A stretch of 64,000 nt of DNA from Cladocopium goreaui. Taxonomy: Eukaryota > Sar > Dinophyceae > Suessiales > Symbiodiniaceae. How positions within the stretch are numbered: the first letter of the stretch is position 1; each line of letters opens with the position of its first letter. The position numbers were made by a program, and so were the translations under genes. Positions 46,067 to 58,200 of the stretch are shown piece after piece. The stretch covers positions 1-64,000 of the forward strand of contig CAMXCT020001740.1 of NCBI GenBank assembly GCA_947184155.2, in the 5' to 3' direction. The notes beneath the pieces were generated by a model. It saw only the letters and a program-made list of their open reading frames with translations. It did no database searches and had not been told where the DNA came from.

Positions 46067-46700
46067 GAGGCCAGTTCTACTTCCAGAGGGTGTAGGATCC
46101 CACCAAAGCGACGGATGTATTCCACACACTGGTTTGGCTCCCCCTCGGTGTCTTGCAGGTGTGCTAGCGCTCCATCTTTCGTAGTGAAGTCGTCTCAGTT
46201 TCAGTTTTTTTTTGAGCTAAATTTGCTCAAGAACCAAACCTTCAATGAAGGTTGTAAAAACATGTCTCACTGCTGCATGCGATTCTGCAGTCTGCAGTTT
46301 CACTGCCGCCGGGGCAGCAGGGGCTATCGCAGAGTCGCCAAGCCAAGTTGTTGGTCGTCCAGATTCATCCACTTTTTGGGCATCAATATGTTTACAAAAT
46401 TCGGAGGTTCTTTGATGATAGTTTGAGTTATCCAAAGCCAATTGGATAGTAATTTGATGGTAATCCAGGATCCAGGTACATGTTGATATTTTCAATCAGC
46501 AAACCATCCGCTACAAGGTATCCAAAAATCTCAGACTCCAAACGTGACTGGCCATGGGCTGGAATGGATAGCCCTGACTTTGACCCTCCGCCTGCGGTGC
46601 TAGTGCCGTTGGCCGAGAGGGACCCCCGATGCCACGGCAAGAAAAGGTGGAAATTCCTCCAGATCCCATAGATCCCATTGGCACTGGGACCTCCAAATGG
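45690..46700 (+). CDS. CFAP57: Possible CFAP57 C-terminal exons
   Basis: Helical, charged pieces continue on the + strand: about 45690-45770 (EELANMGQGMQTSNRADLER), 45810-45850 (ELEEQREEIEERR), 46033-46066 (ELNKQLKDFDQ), and a less certain Pro-rich piece at about 46540-46630 (FDPPPAVLVPLAERDP). The first three keep coiled-coil character and each follows an AG, so they fit the tail. The stop codon was not fixed. Confidence 0.45.
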
Positions 46701-49058
46701 TTTCACCAGTCATCACTAGCCACAGCTCCTTCTGCGTTGGGAGGCCTTTTCAAGGTGTACAAGGGTGGTGCCAGACAGGCATGGGAGGTGCCAATGGGGG
46801 AGCTTGTGGCGTCTGGGCATCACCAGCACCAACCATCTTTGATAATTAAGTACCGAGAATCCTACCAGAAAAAGCTTTAAGTCATATAAATATAATATTT
46901 AAATCTCATTTTCGGAAATGGTATTGAGTTTTAAAGAACACCCCCCTCCCCGGAATATTAAAAGCTAGAATTTGGAAACTCCGATTTAGTATCGGATCTA
47001 TACATTGGTACGGTATTTCAATGTATTTCAGATATTTTTAAGATTATAGCCAGCGAGTGATGGGATCAGTATAGATAGATATGTATATATATAATATATA
47101 AATATATACACAGTACATTTATAGCAACCCCAAAAATATAGACACGTGATTTACCAGCAGATGAGTAAATCCAGCAATTCCTGCTCGATTCCTGGACAAT
47201 CATGATAAGAAAACAGGAAACTCCAGAAAATATAGATCGAAAAAGTCATGTATCCAAAGTTTTCGTGGGATTTTACATGTCCATCTTTTTGGGGGAAGCA
47301 GTGCAACTTCAGGAAGTTCCGAAGGCCTGGGCGACGCGGATGAACTTCCATGAGCCACTCGGTGGAACGATGGGACCATTAATGGGGATATTGTGGGAGA
47401 CATTTTTTCCGACAAACACCTGGGGGTTGTCTCAAAATGGATACTTACCCCAAACTGGCCATCTTTTTTTTGGATACATTTTGGATGATTTGGGGATCTA
47501 TTGGCCAAGGAAATGCGGCAAATTTAGTACGAACCATAGTTTCTTATCATTCAAAGCTGTCAGAAGTTTAAATGAACAATTTGAAGGTTGGGAACATGAG
47601 ATGACTGCAGGTCACCGATTTTCTGGGGAGAGTCTTGCACCTGAAGTGGTGCAGTTTGAGCGCCTGGGACAGCTTCAGGTTCATGCAATGGGCAGAAGAG
47701 CAGGCGACGCAGGGCCATCGCAGGGCCCTGGTCTGGAACATCGGTTCGTTTCGGCCGAATGGCTATGCACTTCTGTATTTTCTATGGTCTAAGCCATTCA
47801 CAGGTAGCTGTCCTGGTGGTTTGCATCTTCATATTGAGTTGCAGTGGCTCAGATCTGACAGTTTGATGGCTACTGTGGGTTGGTTCAATGGCTATTGGTT
47901 CACGATTTTTGATATACCGCGAATTGTGAAATTGGACGGCTGCATGCAAAGAGTCACTGATAACCAGCCATTCAGTTGGACTTCACCCCGCACGATTGGT
48001 GCTCCCTGCCGACATTCGCCAACCCCGACTGTTTACCTCCAGAAGAATATCCTAAACAGATCCTTTTAATTTCAAACACGACCAATTTTGTTGCATCAAT
48101 TTGTGTTCCTTTTTCGGTTGCCACACCAACTTCCGCCGAATAAGCAAAGTCTTGCTGTCGCTTTAACATTTTTGTATTTTTTGTATTCTTTTTGTTGGTA
48201 AGTATCTCATTTTTTCTCCATGTGTTTCCACATTTTTAGCGGTTGCATCCAAAACAATCCTGTTGGCTGCATCGACTCATCATCCACTCTTTGGCTGGTG
48301 GCTAAATCCATAATTGTGTTGGTCATTGGCAACCCCATGTCGAGGCAATCATCCGCTCACGTGGCTTCGCTGTGTCCAACAGATGCCTCTTTGATGTGGG
48401 GGCTCTGAGCTGTGCCGCATTTCATAGTCTCCCTGGGACCTCCGCAGCTGACAGCTACCAAGGCCTTGGATTTGCATGGAGCGGGAACCGTGACTTTAGA
48501 GGCCATATGACACTGGAGACCGATGCAAGGGTATGGCTTCATCCATTTGCTGTTTTGGTGTGTCTGAAAATGAGCTTCCCCAAAATCCCATGGTTTAAAG
48601 CCTTAATTTCCCTTTTCGAAATGCAATTGGTTGCTGGCGTCATGTTCAGACACGCCCAAAAATAATCTTTAGTTTTACATATGATCTCCACTTGCGTCCC
48701 CATTATATCACCATTTTGTATGTTTTTCCTTTATTTCCCACTTTATTCACTCGTTTTCCCGTTGTTTGAGCTGCAGGAATTCACTTTCTTGGACCATTGG
48801 GCGCACAAACGTCTCAAGAAGCCCCTGCCTGTGGCACCTGTTGGGGGAGCTCAATGGGCTGGGATTGGGTCAATGCAGCCATCATTTAATCATCATTTAT
48901 CACACGTTCATCTGTTTTTCTAAGCTTTTCACCAATCTTCCATGGAATTTTGAATTTTCTCAGTATTTTTCCATATTTTTCCCAGGAATCCGTCCGTTTG
49001 GTCCCGCCCTTTTCCGCCTCAGTCAGCAGGGTGTTTTACGCCATCGCCAGCGGTCGCC
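46701..49058. other. Inter-gene stretch with a few unassigned exon-like segments
   Basis: Three + strand pieces have protein-like composition: about 47670-47745 (FRFMQWAEEQATQGHRRALV), about 48425-48500, and about 48777-48845 (FTFLDHWAHKRLKKPLPVAP, preceded by a pyrimidine tract and CAG). They could belong to an unidentified gene or to untranslated ends of the neighbours. Poly-T and AT-rich runs fill the rest. No domain recognised. Confidence 0.35.
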
Positions 49059-52000
49059 ATGGCGTGGCAGCACTGGAGTGGCCGCGACGTCGCCACCTTC
49101 GTGGAGACGGTCTGTGGGCTGCCGCAGTATGGGGCGGCCATGGCGCAGATCAACGGCGGGACGTTGCAGGTCGTCGGGGGATGGCGGGCGGATGGCGCTG
49201 GGATGGGGGCCCCAAAAAATGACCCCACTGGAGTGTAATCTTTTGGGATAGATGAGTGAGTTTGTTTGGAAAAATGAATAGATAATGATGATTGTTGAAT
49301 CTCTTTACTAGTTTTTATTCACTTAATAATAGTGGATATTAGTGGTAGTTTAATATGGCCTTATATGATTTGATATGGTTTGATAGAGATAATGATGGGA
49401 TAATCATAGGAGATTCATGGACTTACCCTGCGGTAGTCAGCCATGTGGCTGGAAAATTCCCGAACTAAATGGAGCAGTGGGATTTTTTTCTACACATGTC
49501 TATATATTATATATGTATATAATATGTCCATATTATTTACTATAGCATGATCAAACTGGGCGTTGGGGTAGCGGGTTGGTGGAGGTAGAGGTAGAGGGAG
49601 CCACCCCTAAAAGATGGAAACATAATTTGGGGTTGGGGTTCTCATGAATATGATTAATGGGTTTTATTAATCCGGGGTTGACATAAGCAAACATAATTAG
49701 CTGGGGAAAACCCACAAGAATGGTGGTTGGAGGATTTGAGGATTTTATTTTTCCCCCCGTGTGCTGGAACGTGGTATTTCTATTGCGGTGGCGGATTGTG
49801 GGATGGTCATGTCCTCAACCTTGTACCATCTGGCGATTTAACATACTATGGGGTATCAGTGGGGTCCACTTTCCATAGTCATGTTTGATTTCTGGAGGGT
49901 ACTTGGGCCTATTATTTTGTTTCTGCTATACCTACTGAAGTCATATCATATCCTTTTGACCACCTCGGCTTGCGAACGGCACAGGAGCTCTACTCAAAGG
50001 GAATGCTTCAAAAAGGCTTGACACGCGCGGGTGTGAGAGATGCCGATCATCAAACCCTCATTGCCAATGCGGTGAGCGATTTGGAGTACTGGACCCCAGA
50101 GGAGTCTGGCAAAAACAGCAGATGTCTTTTTTTTTAAAGGGAATGCGCAGCCTAGATTGAAATCCAAGCCTGATAATATCCAAGTACTTTGGATAGAAGC
50201 AGGTTCACTTGACCAGATGCCATTCAAACAACAACATGGGATGGATTGATCCGTGACTCTTCTGTGACAGACCTTAGATGCCAAGGAAGTGACCAGTTGG
50301 TACCGGGAGAACTGCACCAAGCCGCCTCCCATCCCCATGGCCCCTTCGGCCCCGAAGCCCCTCCGCATGGCCCCGCGGCAGAAGTTCTACGCGAAGATCA
50401 CCGGGCCCATGACGCCCAGGCAGAAGACCTCCACGGAGCTCGGCCTGCAGCGATCTTCCAAAGTGCCCGGGCATTTCTCCGAGGAACGCTTTACGCCCAT
50501 CATCTACGAGAAGACCTACGACTTTCCCAGCCGCGGTTATGGAGATGTAAAACTTCAGGACTGGCAGCATGGGGGATGTTTGGTGGAAACAGGCTTGGTT
50601 TCCTGCCACATGGTAATTTTTAAGATATATAATGGGGACAGCTTCAAAGAGTGTGCCAGAACTTCAGTCCCTTTCGTCTTTAAGGGATCCATAAGTGGCG
50701 AAAAGATTACTTGGACCTGTTTCAGTTTTCCATGTCCCTGAGTAGCCTCAGGAGCTTGAGGAAGAAGTGGTGGTTCCCCCCTTGAAGCTGCGAAAGAGTC
50801 TGGCTCGAAGTGTGCTGGACTATGAGAGCATGAGGGATTCGGACTCACCGCCCCCTGGGGCGCCTCAGATGAATGATGGGGGCGATGGAAATCGGGCATT
50901 TTTTTGTTTGAACAAATGCGTCCGTAAATTCCGGTCCTGATGGACACCTGGTGAATGGTGCTGGTTGTAGAGCGCGGTTTCCTGAAAACAGCCATCACTG
51001 GCAACTGCCAGCATCACGATCTTAGGTGGTCGTCAAGGGCTTGCGGGGCCTGCAATCTCTGAAAGAGGAGGAGGAGAATGCAGCAACGAAGATTCAAGCA
51101 AATTTTAGGCAGAAGCAGGCCAAAAAGGCGCACTGATGCCATGGGCATCCCAAAAGAATGGTTAGTTGAGCATACTCTGGGATCGGATGACCAGGGCGGA
51201 AATTTTGGGGCATGGCATGTTTTCGAATGTTTTTTGCTATCGAGGAAGTGGCCAAAAAGCAGCAAGAGAAGCAAGAGGAAAGTGCTGCGGCTGCGAAAAT
51301 TCAAGCGAGATATCGCGGGAAGAAAGCAGGGAAGGACATGAGATTGCACTTGAGGGTGCTGCTGCTGCTGTTTCCCTGCAGATTTTGGGTGCTCCATGGT
51401 GTTCCCCAGTTCAATGTGATAAAGCTAATGCCACAACCCCCGAGAAAATGGTGTATAACACCCGGAAAATTTGGGCGGAACATTTGGGGATGCTTGATTG
51501 AGGTGCAGTTCCAGTTATAAGATGTTATAAGTGGATTTGTAACCATAGAAACTCTCTGGGTTGCATCCCAACTTATAGCTTCAAAAATCCCATGGGCACC
51601 GTGCCAGGAGGTTCAAGAGATGCGGGAGCAGAAAGGGGCCGCCACGGCGATCCAAGCGAGGTACCGACAAAGAGCGGCGCAGCGAGAAGTGGACGCACGG
51701 CGAAAGGAGAAACAGGAACGGATGGCTGCAGCGGATGGCAGTGGTCCATGGTAGGGGCCAGTGATGTGAGTTGGGTGACAACATGTTTGCTTCGTAAATC
51801 TGTATGATCTATGTTAGCATTGCTGGTGGCTGCTTTCAAGTTTCATTTCTCCCCAAAAAAATGGTGAAGCCCAAAGTCAGGACATTCTGTGGCAGCATGG
51901 AACATCTGAACGCTTAGAGCAGCATCCAGCTATCATCCTGGTCCTTCCTTTTGGTCGCACCAAGTGCAGGAGACAGAGCAAGCAGCCACAAGAATTCAGA

Positions 52001-54598
52001 GCAGATTCAGGCCGACCCTGTGGATGATTTCAAAAGGGGACTTGAGATAGCTGCAACATGATTTGCCGGAGCGGAGCGCTCAACCTTGCAGATTGTCTCG
52101 ACTGTACCCGGTAGGTTCCTGCCCTATCTTGTTTCTAGCTGGGACCGCTATCTTCCGGTTCGAGCTGTCGCTGGTGTATGTCTTGGCACCGGTGTGGTGT
52201 CCCGGACTGTGCCACCCCTTGACCGCAAACCTATGAGACCATCCCTTCCTCGGTGTTTCTTGAAATAGAATGGCACAAATCTGCATACACAAACACACGC
52301 ACACGCACACACACTACTATTGTTATTGTTATTGTTTTCATTTCTGTATTCTGATCATCATTATCATTATCCTTATCATTGTCATTATAAATTATCATTA
52401 ATGTCAAGTCAGGATCAATATATCACTAGGAAAACGCCCACACAGGAATAATGTTTGGGCAATACTAAAATGGGTTGGTTCCCTGATTAATATACCAGAT
52501 TGTGTACCACCCAATTAATCAACCCCACAGAGAAAATCATGTTTTTTTGGTGGTTATCAAGACTCATTCGACAAAAAGGTGTCCCCCATAGGAATCTTAT
52601 CCAGTTGGTTTCCTCATCTTCCCCTATAGGAATCTTATCCAGTTGCCCATTGGAAGTTGACCTCTTATGACTTCAACTTGGGAGGTCGATTAGATAGGGG
52701 AAAAACCTTAGTAGAAACTTATCCCTAGGTACCTACCTTCTGAGGGGGAGTTTTATTAATACAGACTTCACATTGAAATAACCAATATTTGCTATTTTCT
52801 TTTAATATCATTATAATCATTATTACTATAATCGCTTTCGTGTTTTCAAAAGAACATTTTACTGTAGTATGCTTCCTACATGCACATACAAATTCATACA
52901 TGGATACATTTCAATAAACACACGAGTCTAGATACTATCTCCATATACGCACGCATATCCCTCTCCAGGCAGCGACAAGCCACTGGCGAGGTTGAGGCTA
53001 TGCGGCATAGAAGGCAAGAAGCAGAGAAAAACCGACGCCGTGAGGAGTTTAAGAAAAGCTTCGCGGTGAAGATTGATATTTCAAAAGATCCGGGGTCCTC
53101 CCAAGCATCTGTGACCATTATGGTGGTGCCGAGGGAGGCTGTTGATATACCAATGAACGAAGAAACTGCACAAGCAGCCACAAAGATCCAAGCAAGGTTT
53201 AGGCAGAAACAAGCTGCAAGTGAAGTTGATGCACTGAGAAAGAGAAACGACGGACAAAGTGCCGCTGTCAACGATCCAGCAGACGAGATACCAGACAATG
53301 AGGAGACAGCGCTGGCTGCTACCAAGATCCAAGCAAGGTTTAGGCAGAAGCAAGCCGCAAGCGAAGTTGCAGCAATGCGACAAGGAAATGATGGGCAGAG
53401 TGGCCCTGCCAATGATCCAGCAGACGAGATACCAGACAATGAAGAGACAGCACTTGCAGCCACAAAGATCCAAGCAAAGTTTAGGCAGAAGCAAGCTGCA
53501 AGTGAAGTTGCAGCAATGCGACAAGGAAATGATGGGCAGAGTGGCCCTGCCAATGATCCAGCAGATGAGATACCAGACAATGAAGAGACAGCACTTGCAG
53601 CCACAAAGATTCAAGCAAAATTCAGGCAGAAGCAAGCTGCAAGTGAAGTTGCAGCAATGCGACAAGGAAATGATGGGCAGAGTGGCCCTGCCAATGATCC
53701 AGCAGATGAGATACCAGACAATGAAGAGACAGCACTTGCAGCCACAAAGATCCAAGCAAAGTTTAGACAGAAGCAAGCTGCAAGTGAAGTTGCAGCAATG
53801 CGACAAGGAAATGATGGGCAGAGTGGCCCTGCCAATGATCCAGCAGACGAGATACCAGACAATGAGGAGACAGCACTTGCAGCCACAAAGATCCAAGCAA
53901 AATTCAGGCAGAAGCAAGCTGCAAGTGAAGTTGCAGCAATGCGACAAGGAAATGATGGGCAGAGTGGCCCTGCCAATGATCCAGCAGATGAGATACCAGA
54001 CAATGAAGAGACAGCACTTGCAGCCACAAAGATTCAAGCAAAATTCAGGCAGAAGCAAGCTGCAAGTGAAGTTGCAGCAATGCGACAAGGAAATGATGGG
54101 CAGAGTGGCCCTGCCAATGATCCAGCAGACGAGATACCAGACAATGAGGAGACAGCACTTGCAGCCACAAAGATCCAAGCAAAGTTTAGACAGAAGCAAG
54201 CTGCAAGTGAAGTTGCAGCAATGCGACAAGGAAATGATGGGCAGAGTGGCCCTGCCAATGATCCAGCAGACGAGATCCCAGAAAATGAAGAGACAGCATT
54301 GGCAGCCACAAAGATCCAAGCAAAGTTCAGGCAGAAGCAAGCTGCCAGCGAAGTTGAAGCAATGAAGAAAGAGAAGGAAGAAACAGCGCAAGCAGCCACA
54401 AAAATCCAAGCTAAATTCAGGCAGAAACAGGCAAAGAATGAAGTCGAAGCGATGAGAGCCAGTGCCCCTGCAGCAGATCCGCCTGTGGCCGAGGCTGTCG
54501 AGGCTGTCGAGGCTGTCGAGGCCGCTGATGATGAGATCAAGGCTGAAGATATGAAGACGACATCTGAGTCGTTTGGGCGAAACGTTGGCACCTTTTGA
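49059..54598 (+). CDS. SAM-domain protein with 14 IQ (calmodulin-binding) motifs, 9 exons
   Basis: Probable calmodulin-binding scaffold; partner and location unknown. Exon 1, 49059-49169 (ATG 49059), and exon 2, 49985-50071, together make a SAM domain: MAWQHWSGRDVATFVETVCG then MLQKGLTRAGVRDADHQTLI. Exon 3 is 50271-50546, Pro-rich and basic. Exon 4 starts 50752 (LEEEVVVPPLKLRKSLARSV). Exons 5-8, each with one IQ motif: 51026 to about 51128 (AATKIQANFRQKQAKK), about 51245-51340 (AAKIQARYRGKKAGK), 51608 to about 51750 (ATAIQARYRQRAAQREV), 51970-52010. Exon 9, from 52969, joins the last IQ motif through a GC-AG intron and carries ten more, then an Ala/Val/Glu-rich tail and stop at 54596-54598. 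Exons 1-3 have lengths divisible by 3. The stop may lie in an intron if the segment at 54752 is a further exon. Ninth and later exons are intact. Confidence 0.82.
49824..49901. mobile_element. Inverted-repeat intron element, family A copy 4 (diverged)
   Basis: Starts taccatctggcgatttaaca and ends catgtttgatttctggagggta, with inner 'actatgg' / 'ccatagt'. This is the family A pattern shortened to 78 bp, in intron 1 of the SAM/IQ gene, i.e. in a different gene from copies 1-3. Confidence 0.55.
53156..54424 (+). repeat. 141-bp coding repeat, nine units, each with one IQ motif
   Basis: Units begin at 53156, 53297, 53438, 53579, 53720, 53861, 54002, 54143 and 54284, each 47 codons: NEETALAATKIQAKFRQKQA, then ASEVAAMRQGNDGQSGP and ANDPADEIPD. 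The period is exact. Units 3-8 are nearly identical in DNA; the fourth and seventh share ATTCAAGCAAAATTCAGG and the fifth and eighth share CAAAGTTTAGACAG, suggesting a three-unit (423-bp) block was copied. The last unit is cut short and followed by one more IQ motif. Confidence 0.95.
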
Positions 54599-54751
54599 CC
54601 AACCATAAAGTGGGGACGTCCAACTTAGAGATCCCCCCAAGATCTTTTGCGGGTTGCTGTTTGTCAACAACATGTTTCATTGACGGCACTCTCTCTATCT
54701 ACATGCACGATATAGATGTGTGCTTCCTGCTTTTGAAGCCACGGCATCCCA

Positions 54752-54838
54752 GGTTTGGGGAGGTTGAAGCGATCCTGGCGAAAAAACAAAAAGAACAACA
54801 AGACTTGGTGGGTGACAAGTCTCCCAAAGTGGAAGGTG
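54752..54838 (+). CDS. Possible extra 3' exon of the SAM/IQ gene
   Basis: After an AG at 54750-54751 the frame reads FGEVEAILAKKQKEQQDLVG then DKSPKVEG and a GT. EVEAILAKKQKEQQ has the same spacing as the EVEAM segment following IQ motifs upstream, so it looks like part of the same repeat series. If real, exon 9 must splice out before the stop at 54596. The copia element lies about 240 bp further on. Confidence 0.4.
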
Positions 54839-54881
54839 TGGGGTGCTCACATGTCATGGAATATGTACCTTTGTATGCACA

Positions 54882-54992
54882 GACACACACACACACATAT
54901 ATATATGTATATGTATATGTACATGTATATGTGTGTATATATATATACACATATGAATATGAATATATATATATATATGTATATAGGTATAA
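54882..54992. repeat. CA/TA/GTATAT microsatellite
   Basis: (CA)n followed by (TA)n, GTATAT and GAATAT words, just upstream of the copia 5' LTR. Confidence 0.9.
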
Positions 54993-55077
54993 ATGCTTAT
55001 AGATGTGGATGTAATAAAAGGCATAAACGTCACTATGCCCATACGTGCACATACGTTTTTGTATGTAAATTACATAC

Positions 55078-55168
55078 TGACGGGATATAGGGTTCTCACT
55101 AGTTGCTACGCCAACCTTTGGCTCAAGAACACCGCTGCTAAAATAGCGAGTTGCATATTCTCCGTTCA
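55078..55168 (+). repeat. 5' LTR, 91 bp
   Basis: Begins TGACGGG and ends CCGTTCA, i.e. the usual TG...CA. Identical to 62742-62832. Very short for a copia LTR. Contains TTTGGCTCAAG at 55117-55127, equal to the last 11 nt of the dinoflagellate spliced leader, and a small hairpin GCTAAAATAGC. Confidence 0.95.
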
Positions 55169-55180
55169 TGGTAGCGGAGC
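55169..55180 (+). promoter_or_regulatory. Primer-binding site, initiator-Met-tRNA type
   Basis: TGGTAGCGGAGC directly follows the LTR; it differs at two positions from the TGGTATCAGAGC site used by many plant copia elements, complementary to the 3' end of initiator Met-tRNA. Confidence 0.75.
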
Positions 55181-55202
55181 GATACGCTCCAGGGTCTTAG
55201 CA

Positions 55203-58200
55203 ATGGACCAACAACAAGCGGCACAGGTCCTCCAGTCGCTCCAGGAACTACAGACCGAGGTCAATCGACTAAGAGGCCGAGAAGCTGAACTGACAGCACA
55301 GGTCGCTTCTTTTGGTGCCGGTTCGGCTGCTTCAGCTGGACCTGGCAGTGCACTGGCACAGTTGGTGCAGTCACAAAAGGAGCTTGTGGACGCCCTTAGA
55401 TCGAAAGAACAAGTCCGGTTGGTCGACAACAAGGGCCTTGGCAAGCCCGACAAGTTTGATGGGACAGCCGAAAGATTCTTGTCATGGAAAATCAAGACGT
55501 CCTCCTATCTTGCAAGTGTTCGCAAAGACCTTCGTGAGATTCTGGTTTGGGCCGAAGATTGCGATCATGCAATCACTGCAGATGACATCGACAAGGCTTT
55601 TGGGAGTCAAGCAGATGCCATTGACCAGGTGTCGAACATCAGTGAATTGAGACGCGAGCTTTGGGACGCGCTGCTAATGCTGACAGAGCGTGAGCCCTTT
55701 GACATCGTGCTGAACACCGGGGAATGCGGCATCGAAAGCTGGAGAAAGCTCACGCGGAGGTACGACCCATCCACTGGTGGTCGCAAAAGCGCTCTCCTCA
55801 ATGCAATCTTGTCACCGGCTCGATCCAAGATGGAAGATTTGCCGTCCAACCTGGAGAAGCTTCTTGACAGCATCAGACTTTATGAACGTCGCAAAGACGC
55901 ATCTGGCAACCGAACGATGTTGGCAGAAGACATCAAGATCAACGTGATTGAACGATTGGTGCCGGCAGAGCTCGAGCGTCATCTCGTTCTCAATCGAGAT
56001 CGCTTCAAGACGTTCGAGTCCATGCTGTCCGAGATCCAGTCCTATGTGGAACATGCCACCGGCAACAAGATCAAGGTGGTGAATAGCCAGCCCTACGACG
56101 CACATGGCCGTGGGGACGATCCTATGGATGTCGGAAGCTTTGGAAAAGATGCGAAGGGAAAAGGTAAGGGCAAGAAGGGAGCTGGAGGAAAACCTGGAAA
56201 GGGAAATGCAACAGCTGAGAAGAGAACATGTCACAACTGCGGACGCCCAGGACATCTGCGGGCAGATTGCTGGGCACCTGGAGGCCCCAAACATAAGGGG
56301 ACGGGTGGCAAAGGCAACAGCAATCAGAATAAGGACAAGGGCAAGGGCAAAGGCAGCCCCGGAAAGCACAAGCAGAAGCCCAAAGGAGGCAAATCTGTGA
56401 ACAATGTCGAACAAGGTGAACCAGAAGCAGAAGACTGGGACGCAGCTGATGGCGACGATGGTCAACAAGCAGCAAATGGTTTAATGCTCTATGGCGTTGA
56501 TGGGCCACCACATGACGAGGATGACGACGAAAGTTTCCAGGTCGATCCCGAGTCCGAGGAGTCGGAAGCCTTGACAAGTCGCAGAAGGTGGTTTTCTTTG
56601 CCTCACCCACGTGCGTCATGGCCTGAAGAGTGGGACGACCCCGACTATGATGGACCGAGTGGATCGAGTGGCTCAAGACCCCTTCGGTCGCTTCGACTGG
56701 AGGAGGTCACCGAGCACGAGACCACTACATCCAAGTCCGCGTCTTCCAAGGCACCTCGAACGCCACAGGGAAGACCCAAGAGGGGCAGAAGTCCAAAGAG
56801 CTCAACACCAAAGAGAGGCAAAGCAAGCAGATCAGGGCCAGTCACTCCGGAGTCAGCACTCCGACGCTTTCGAATGACTTCGATGACACCACCACCAAGG
56901 AGAAGGTTGAGGCATGGGCCACAGACTCCAGAAGAACTTCTTCGTAGCTCTACACCTTTGCCAAAGACACCACCGACACCTATAGCATGGCCTGCATCAC
57001 CTCCACAACAGCCGATAGCCTCGCCCAAGACTCCACCAGGACCACCACCAGGATGGCAAAGCCAAGTAGCTTCACCCAAGACTCCGCCATGTCCACCACC
57101 GGGATGGCAAAGCTCTCAGGTGAAGCCACCACCACCTGTCAAGGCATCATCGGCAGCTTCGACTTCAGGTTCTCGACTTGTCCAGATGCTGAAGGCTGCG
57201 CTGAGTTCACAAATCCGCAAAGTCCAAGAAGAAGATCCTGGTTCAGGAGATGGCCAGGCAGATGCGATGTTAGCGGCTTTGAGGACTAGATCTGTCAAGG
57301 CACCGCACATCACAAAGCAGAACATCAGCGATCCTTCTTTCCACGACTCGAGATACCATGCCGAGATTGCCAAAGGTGTTGCACACAATGTGGCCTGGAG
57401 AAATGAACGTTTGAGAAGACGTGCAATCGTCCACCGACGAGGAGGAGTCAAGGCACGTGCGGCTGAAAGGATTCGACTTGACAAAGAATGGCATGAACGC
57501 TTTGACAACCCAGAAAATCCAGAAGGCATAGTGAGAATCGAGGATGAAGACAACTTGGATGCGGGCATCGAGACGGTGGTTGTGGGCAAAGCTGGTCAGA
57601 GCACAGTGATAGAGTTTTCAGCGGAAGAGCGGAAAACCTTGAGGCAGTTCCCGGACGACGAGGCCAAGTTGCTGCAGAAGGACCCCAAGAAGAAACCCAT
57701 GACCAAGCGTGTTCGAAGCGTTGGGTACAGGGTGAAGAAGAATCGCAACCGCAATGTGGCGCGCAAGATGGCGAGGAAGAACCGACCAGCCTTGGTTCTG
57801 AAGGAAAACACTGAAGTGAACGCAGATGAAGATGATGATGAAATGGAAGAGGTCTACATCGAAGAGCCTGATGAGCCTCGAGACCGACCAGGCAGAGGAG
57901 ACCCCGATGGTGGAGCTGGATCGGCTCCTGCTGCAGTCTACAGCTTGGGGGCCTCTGACGACTGGCGAAAATGGGAACGAGCAGAGTTGAACATCGACAC
58001 CGGTGCTGCCATCACTGCAGTACCACTTGACTTCGCCAAGGACTACCCGAGGAGCGAGTCCAATGGAGCAAGCTACAAGGCAGCCAATGCGGAACCCATC
58101 GAAGATCAGGGAAGTGTGAAGCTGGTGGGATACGACGAATCTGGCAACAAGATCCCAATCGATTGCCGAGTTGCAGATGTGCATCGGCCACTTCTTTCAG

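Noticed and set aside
53259-54365. 368-codon + strand ORF in another frame
   Set aside because: Second-frame shadow of the IQ repeat array (Gln/Arg-rich).
53081-54673. 530-codon Cys/Leu-rich - strand ORF
   Set aside because: Complement of the 141-bp IQ repeats; open only because the period is a multiple of three. The + strand has the IQ motifs.
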